Below are positions 32,934 through 33,813 of a stretch of DNA of 33,813 nt, piece by piece. The position numbers were made by a program, and so were the translations under genes. Numbering within the stretch: position 1 is the stretch's first letter; each line of letters opens with the position of its first letter. The stretch comes from CAZCPB01 sp964540295 (lineage in GTDB: Bacteria; Planctomycetota; Phycisphaerae; Phycisphaerales; UBA1924): the NCBI GenBank assembly GCA_964540295.1, contig CAZIMT010000013.1, positions 1 through 33,813 of the forward strand, written 5' to 3'. The notes under the pieces were generated by a model that worked only from the letters and a program-made list of their open reading frames with translations, was not told where the DNA came from and did no database searches.

Positions 32934-33813
32934 ATGTTCGAGCGTTTTACAGATCGTGCCCGCAAAGTCATGGCCTTGGCCAACCAAGAAGCTCAGCGCT
33001 TCAACCACGAGTACATCGGCACCGAGCACATCCTGCTCGGGCTGGTGAAAGAGGGCTCGGGTGTCGGAGCCAACGTGCTCAAAAATCTCGACGTAGACCT
33101 GCGCAAGGTCCGCCTCGAGGTCGAGAAGCTTGTCAAGGCCGGGCCCGAGATGGTCACCATGGGCAAGCTGCCCCAGACCCCTCGGGCTAAGAAAGTTATC
33201 GAGTACGCCATCGAGGAAGCTCGCAACCTCAATCACAATTACGTCGGTACCGAGCACCTGCTGCTCGGGCTGCTGCGCGAGCACGACGGGGTGGCGGCTC
33301 AGGTTCTCATGAACCTCGGGCTCAAGCTCGATGAAGTCCGCGAGGAGGTTCTCAATCTTCTCGGGGCTGGCAGCGAGCAGTCCGAGGGAACCAGCGGCAC
33401 CAGCAGCTCTGGTGAGAGCCTTTCGAGCTCCAGTTCATCGTCGAGTTCGAGTGCGAGCTCCGCGTCGGCCGCCAAGGGCAAGTCCAAAACTCCCGCGCTC
33501 GATTCGTTCGGGCGCGATCTGACCGAGCTCGCCCGTGAAGGGACGCTCGACCCGGTGATCGGGCGCGAGACTGAGATCGAGCGGCTCGTGCAGGTTCTGT
33601 GCCGACGCACCAAGAACAACCCTGTCCTCCTCGGCGAGGCGGGCGTCGGCAAGACCGCGATCGTTGAGGGGCTGGCCCAGCGCATCATCGCCACCGATGT
33701 GCCCGAGATCCTTCACGAGCGTCGCCTGGTCGTGCTTGACTTGGCGATGATGGTCGCGGGAACCAAGTACCGCGGCCAGTTCGAGGAGCGGATCAAGGCG
33801 GTGATGAACGAGC
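32934..33813 (+). CDS. clpC: ATP-dependent Clp protease ATPase subunit, 5' part
   Basis: The first 293 residues are visible before the window ends. The ClpC N-domain repeats are clear: MFERFTDRARKVMALANQEA with YIGTEHILLGL, then VIEYAIEEARNLNH with YVGTEHLLLGLL. A Ser-rich linker (about 155-180) with nine consecutive Ser joins them to the first AAA module, which starts near DLTELAREGTLDPVIGRE. Walker A reads GEAGVGKTAI (233-242), with Ala where most ClpC proteins have Pro. Walker B begins near RLVVLDLAMMVAGTKYRGQFEER. ClpC unfolds proteins for ClpP in the cytoplasm. The remaining AAA parts lie beyond the window. Confidence 0.95.
   Translation, partial: MFERFTDRARKVMALANQEAQRFNHEYIGTEHILLGLVKEGSGVGANVLKNLDVDLRKVRLEVEKLVKAGPEMVTMGKLPQTPRAKKVIEYAIEEARNLNHNYVGTEHLLLGLLREHDGVAAQVLMNLGLKLDEVREEVLNLLGAGSEQSEGTSGTSSSGESLSSSSSSSSSSASSASAAKGKSKTPALDSFGRDLTELAREGTLDPVIGRETEIERLVQVLCRRTKNNPVLLGEAGVGKTAIVEGLAQRIIATDVPEILHERRLVVLDLAMMVAGTKYRGQFEERIKAVMNE

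Noticed and set aside
32691..33284. Minus-strand ORF over the start of clpC
   Set aside because: It overlaps the unmistakable ClpC N-domain code on the other strand.

Overview
The window is GC-rich DNA, apart from one island. It looks like a metagenome-assembled scaffold: there are runs of exactly 10 and 100 N, and identical sequence flanks the larger gap. The gene content points to a planctomycete, most likely class Phycisphaerae. Four secreted proteins end in a two-repeat calcium-loop module closing on Gly-Cys (the GC-type dockerin). There is also a HYExAFE-family protein, a membrane-anchored Ser/Thr kinase with a TPR-like tail, and a signal peptidase I with a very large insert. An LptB-type ATPase and several lipoproteins indicate a diderm envelope. 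The lineage call is inference from gene families.

Layout. 1-3322 (minus strand): a repeat fragment, a GC-dockerin secreted protein, a PEGA lipoprotein, the LptB-like ATPase and a DUF4870 membrane protein. 3518-4387 (plus): an FkbM-type methyltransferase. 4594-5746 (minus): a two-domain protein, adenylate-kinase-like then deoxyribosyltransferase-like, cut by the 10-N gap. 6084-7397 (plus): a HAF-repeat GC-dockerin protein. 7401-10128 (minus): a Cdd1-like HhH protein behind the Ser/Thr kinase. 10247-11290 (plus): an orphan sucD with insertions. 11763-13106 (minus): a 5'-truncated GC-dockerin gene and an MGMT. The MGMT is divergent from a MarR regulator across a perfect 14-bp palindrome, and YceI follows the regulator. 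14610-16253 (plus): a polytopic membrane protein and a pirin. 16389-21899 (minus): signal peptidase I, a PSP1/RicT protein, three small exported proteins (two look like paralogues) and a HYExAFE protein with PD-(D/E)xK-like residues. 22145-23980 (plus): an FHA-GAF-histidine kinase. 24059-26275 (plus): a visibly AT-richer island with two unrecognised exported or membrane proteins. 26344-27129 (plus): a TSUP permease. 27162-29075 (minus): a GC-dockerin lipoprotein. 29787-32474 (plus): a secreted alpha/beta hydrolase and a lipoprotein. 32934 to the end (plus): the 5' part of clpC.

The strongest candidate for something new is the start of the 24059-25057 gene. A consensus promoter (TTGACA, 17 bp, TAAACT) leads to two competing starts in different frames. 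A (TC)14 tract then fuses one or the other to a signal peptide and exported protein. In the assembled length, the GTG with a good ribosome binding site runs into a stop. One unit fewer would put that GTG in frame. This looks like a phase-variation switch, with assembly error as the main alternative.

A second theme is that many intergenic regions carry inverted-repeat elements, several of them at convergent gene ends. A third is a likely leaderless start architecture, with TAnnnT 5-8 nt before ATG/GTG at four genes, while most exported proteins have a recognisable Shine-Dalgarno.
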